Shown here one piece after another: positions 5,053 to 5,709 of a stretch of 5,709 nt of DNA. This DNA is from JBFLVQ01 sp040758525 (GTDB taxonomy: Bacteria; Acidobacteriota; Blastocatellia; Chloracidobacteriales; JADJPF01): assembly GCA_040758525.1 (NCBI GenBank), contig JBFLVQ010000625.1, positions 1 to 5,709 of the forward strand, written 5' to 3'. Position 1 is the first letter of the stretch. Each line of letters starts with the position of its first letter. The notes beneath the pieces are model-generated. The model was not told the DNA's origin and made no database searches. It saw only the letters and a program-made list of their open reading frames with translations. The position numbers were made by a program, and so were the translations under genes.

Positions 5053-5671
5053 TGAGGTGCTCTTGCTCAGCACGTTCCTGACCAGTGAGAATGAGTTGGC
5101 CATGCTCATCACACCATCTTAACCAAGTGTCGTGTTTGTGCTCAAAACTTCCTTGCCATAATGTCAATCCCAAATGTAGAGTAGGCAATTGAGCCTCAAC
5201 ATGCACTTGATAAGTACCCACATGCAATTCATAGATGGTCAAAATTTGAGACTGAATTTGCTTGATGGGATCAAAGATAACATAATAAGGCACAGCCATT
5301 CGCTCGTAACGGCGTAGTTTTTCACTATTCTCCTGCCCTTCTTTGTTAGAGACAATCTCAATAACAACATCAGGAGCTTTGCCAAATTCCCAAAAAAAGT
5401 AAGAACGATGTGCTTTTGCCCACCAATCTGCAGCGATCTCGACATCAAGACTGACAAAGACATCTGGAACAATTGGTGGAAGGTGCACAGAAGAGAAGAC
5501 ACCAACATTGGCAGCAGCAAGAAAAGTACGACCTTCGCCAGGACCTTGCCAAGAGCTATAGAGAGGTTCAGTCAAGAGACGTTGTTGTTTCTCGGAAGGA
5601 AAATTATCCACGGGAGTATCATCCTCAGTGATCAATTGATCAACTTCAATAGGAATCTGGGTCTGTGACAT
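4973..5671 (-). CDS. Uma2-family (DUF820) endonuclease-like protein, second copy
   Basis: 232-residue Uma2/DUF820 protein with the PD-(D/E)XK-like layout: P69-D70 before the strand VFVSLDVE, KAPDVVIEIVS with E105, K118 and Y122 in SEKLRRYERM, then the strand VPYYVIFDP. A region rich in Trp and aromatic residues follows. A shorter charged coiled coil (about 198-222) leads to the same C-terminal tail, AERLAAKLRALGEDPDQL, as in the first Uma2 protein. The bodies of the two proteins are otherwise clearly diverged. The start at 5671 is preferred because AGGAG sits 8 bases upstream. An in-frame ATG at 5698 would add nine residues (MALMPGVDF) but has no ribosome binding site and would place the AGGAG inside the coding region. 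The gene is convergent with the kinase gene, 88 bases away. Function beyond the family fold is unknown. Confidence 0.85.
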   Translation of the reverse strand: MSQTQIPIEVDQLITEDDTPVDNFPSEKQQRLLTEPLYSSWQGPGEGRTFLAAANVGVFSSVHLPPIVPDVFVSLDVEIAADWWAKAHRSYFFWEFGKAPDVVIEIVSNKEGQENSEKLRRYERMAVPYYVIFDPIKQIQSQILTIYELHVGTYQVHVEAQLPTLHLGLTLWQGSFEHKHDTWLRWCDEHGQLILTGQERAEQEHLKAEQERQRAERLAAKLRALGEDPDQL

Positions 5672-5679
5672 AAAATCTA

Positions 5680-5684
5680 CTCCT
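5680..5684 (-). promoter_or_regulatory. Ribosome binding site AGGAG that decides the start of the second Uma2 gene
   Basis: AGGAG on the minus strand is 8 bases upstream of the ATG at 5671. This is optimal spacing and argues against the longer reading frame starting at 5698. Confidence 0.7.
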
Positions 5685-5709
5685 GGCATTAAAGCCATTT
5701 GTAAGTGAC

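Noticed and set aside
5239..5668. Open frames overlapping the second Uma2 gene (5239-5520 minus, 5408-5668 plus)
   Set aside because: The Uma2 frame has clear family motifs across the same bases; these alternatives show no motif and are shadows.
1..5709. DGR template repeat or reverse transcriptase within the window
   Set aside because: No second copy of the GGS/CRSA/GFR-encoding segment and no reverse transcriptase motifs were seen on either strand; the only repeated long segment is the Uma2 tail.

Overview
The window holds four protein genes: a lipoprotein serine hydrolase (plus strand, 5' end cut by the window edge), a Uma2-family nuclease-like gene (minus), a large serine/threonine kinase fused to an FGE-sulfatase/C-type-lectin-fold domain (plus), and a second Uma2-family gene (minus). 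Composition, family content and one perfect HIP1 octamer (GCGATCGC, 1363-1370) suggest a cyanobacterium. Other lineages rich in Uma2 genes and kinase-FGE fusions, such as filamentous sulfur-oxidising gammaproteobacteria or Chloroflexi, cannot be excluded from 5.7 kb.

Layout. 1-1518 encodes a class C beta-lactamase-like/penicillin-binding-protein-like hydrolase. It has a lipobox at its N terminus, whose signal peptide runs off the left edge, and a C-terminal TPR pair. A short gap with two weak hairpins (1519-1600) separates it from the convergent Uma2 gene 1601-2530. The divergent gap 2531-2667 carries a good minus-strand promoter for that Uma2 gene, plus a tandem 12-bp repeat overlapping an inverted repeat in front of the kinase gene. 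The kinase gene fills 2668-4884. The gap 4885-4972 has three CTTT-led heptamers and a GC-rich hairpin. The second Uma2 gene (4973-5671) is convergent with the kinase gene and shares a nearly identical 3' end with the first one.

The most interesting element is the last 144 bases of the kinase gene (4741-4884). The base composition changes abruptly, the codons become NNY-rich, and the protein reads GGS-(variable)-CRSA-(variable)-GFR. This is the layout of the variable region of a diversity-generating retroelement (DGR) in a C-lectin-fold target. The heptamers and hairpin just after the stop fit the DGR homing signals found 3' of such regions. No reverse transcriptase or template repeat is present here, so the retroelement would act from elsewhere in the genome.

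As a working model (inference), the protein joins an effector-associated (death-like) adaptor domain, a divergent kinase and a hypervariable binding domain: a ligand sensor whose specificity can be diversified and whose output is phosphorylation. The flanking Uma2 genes look like independent members of a multicopy family rather than proven partners.
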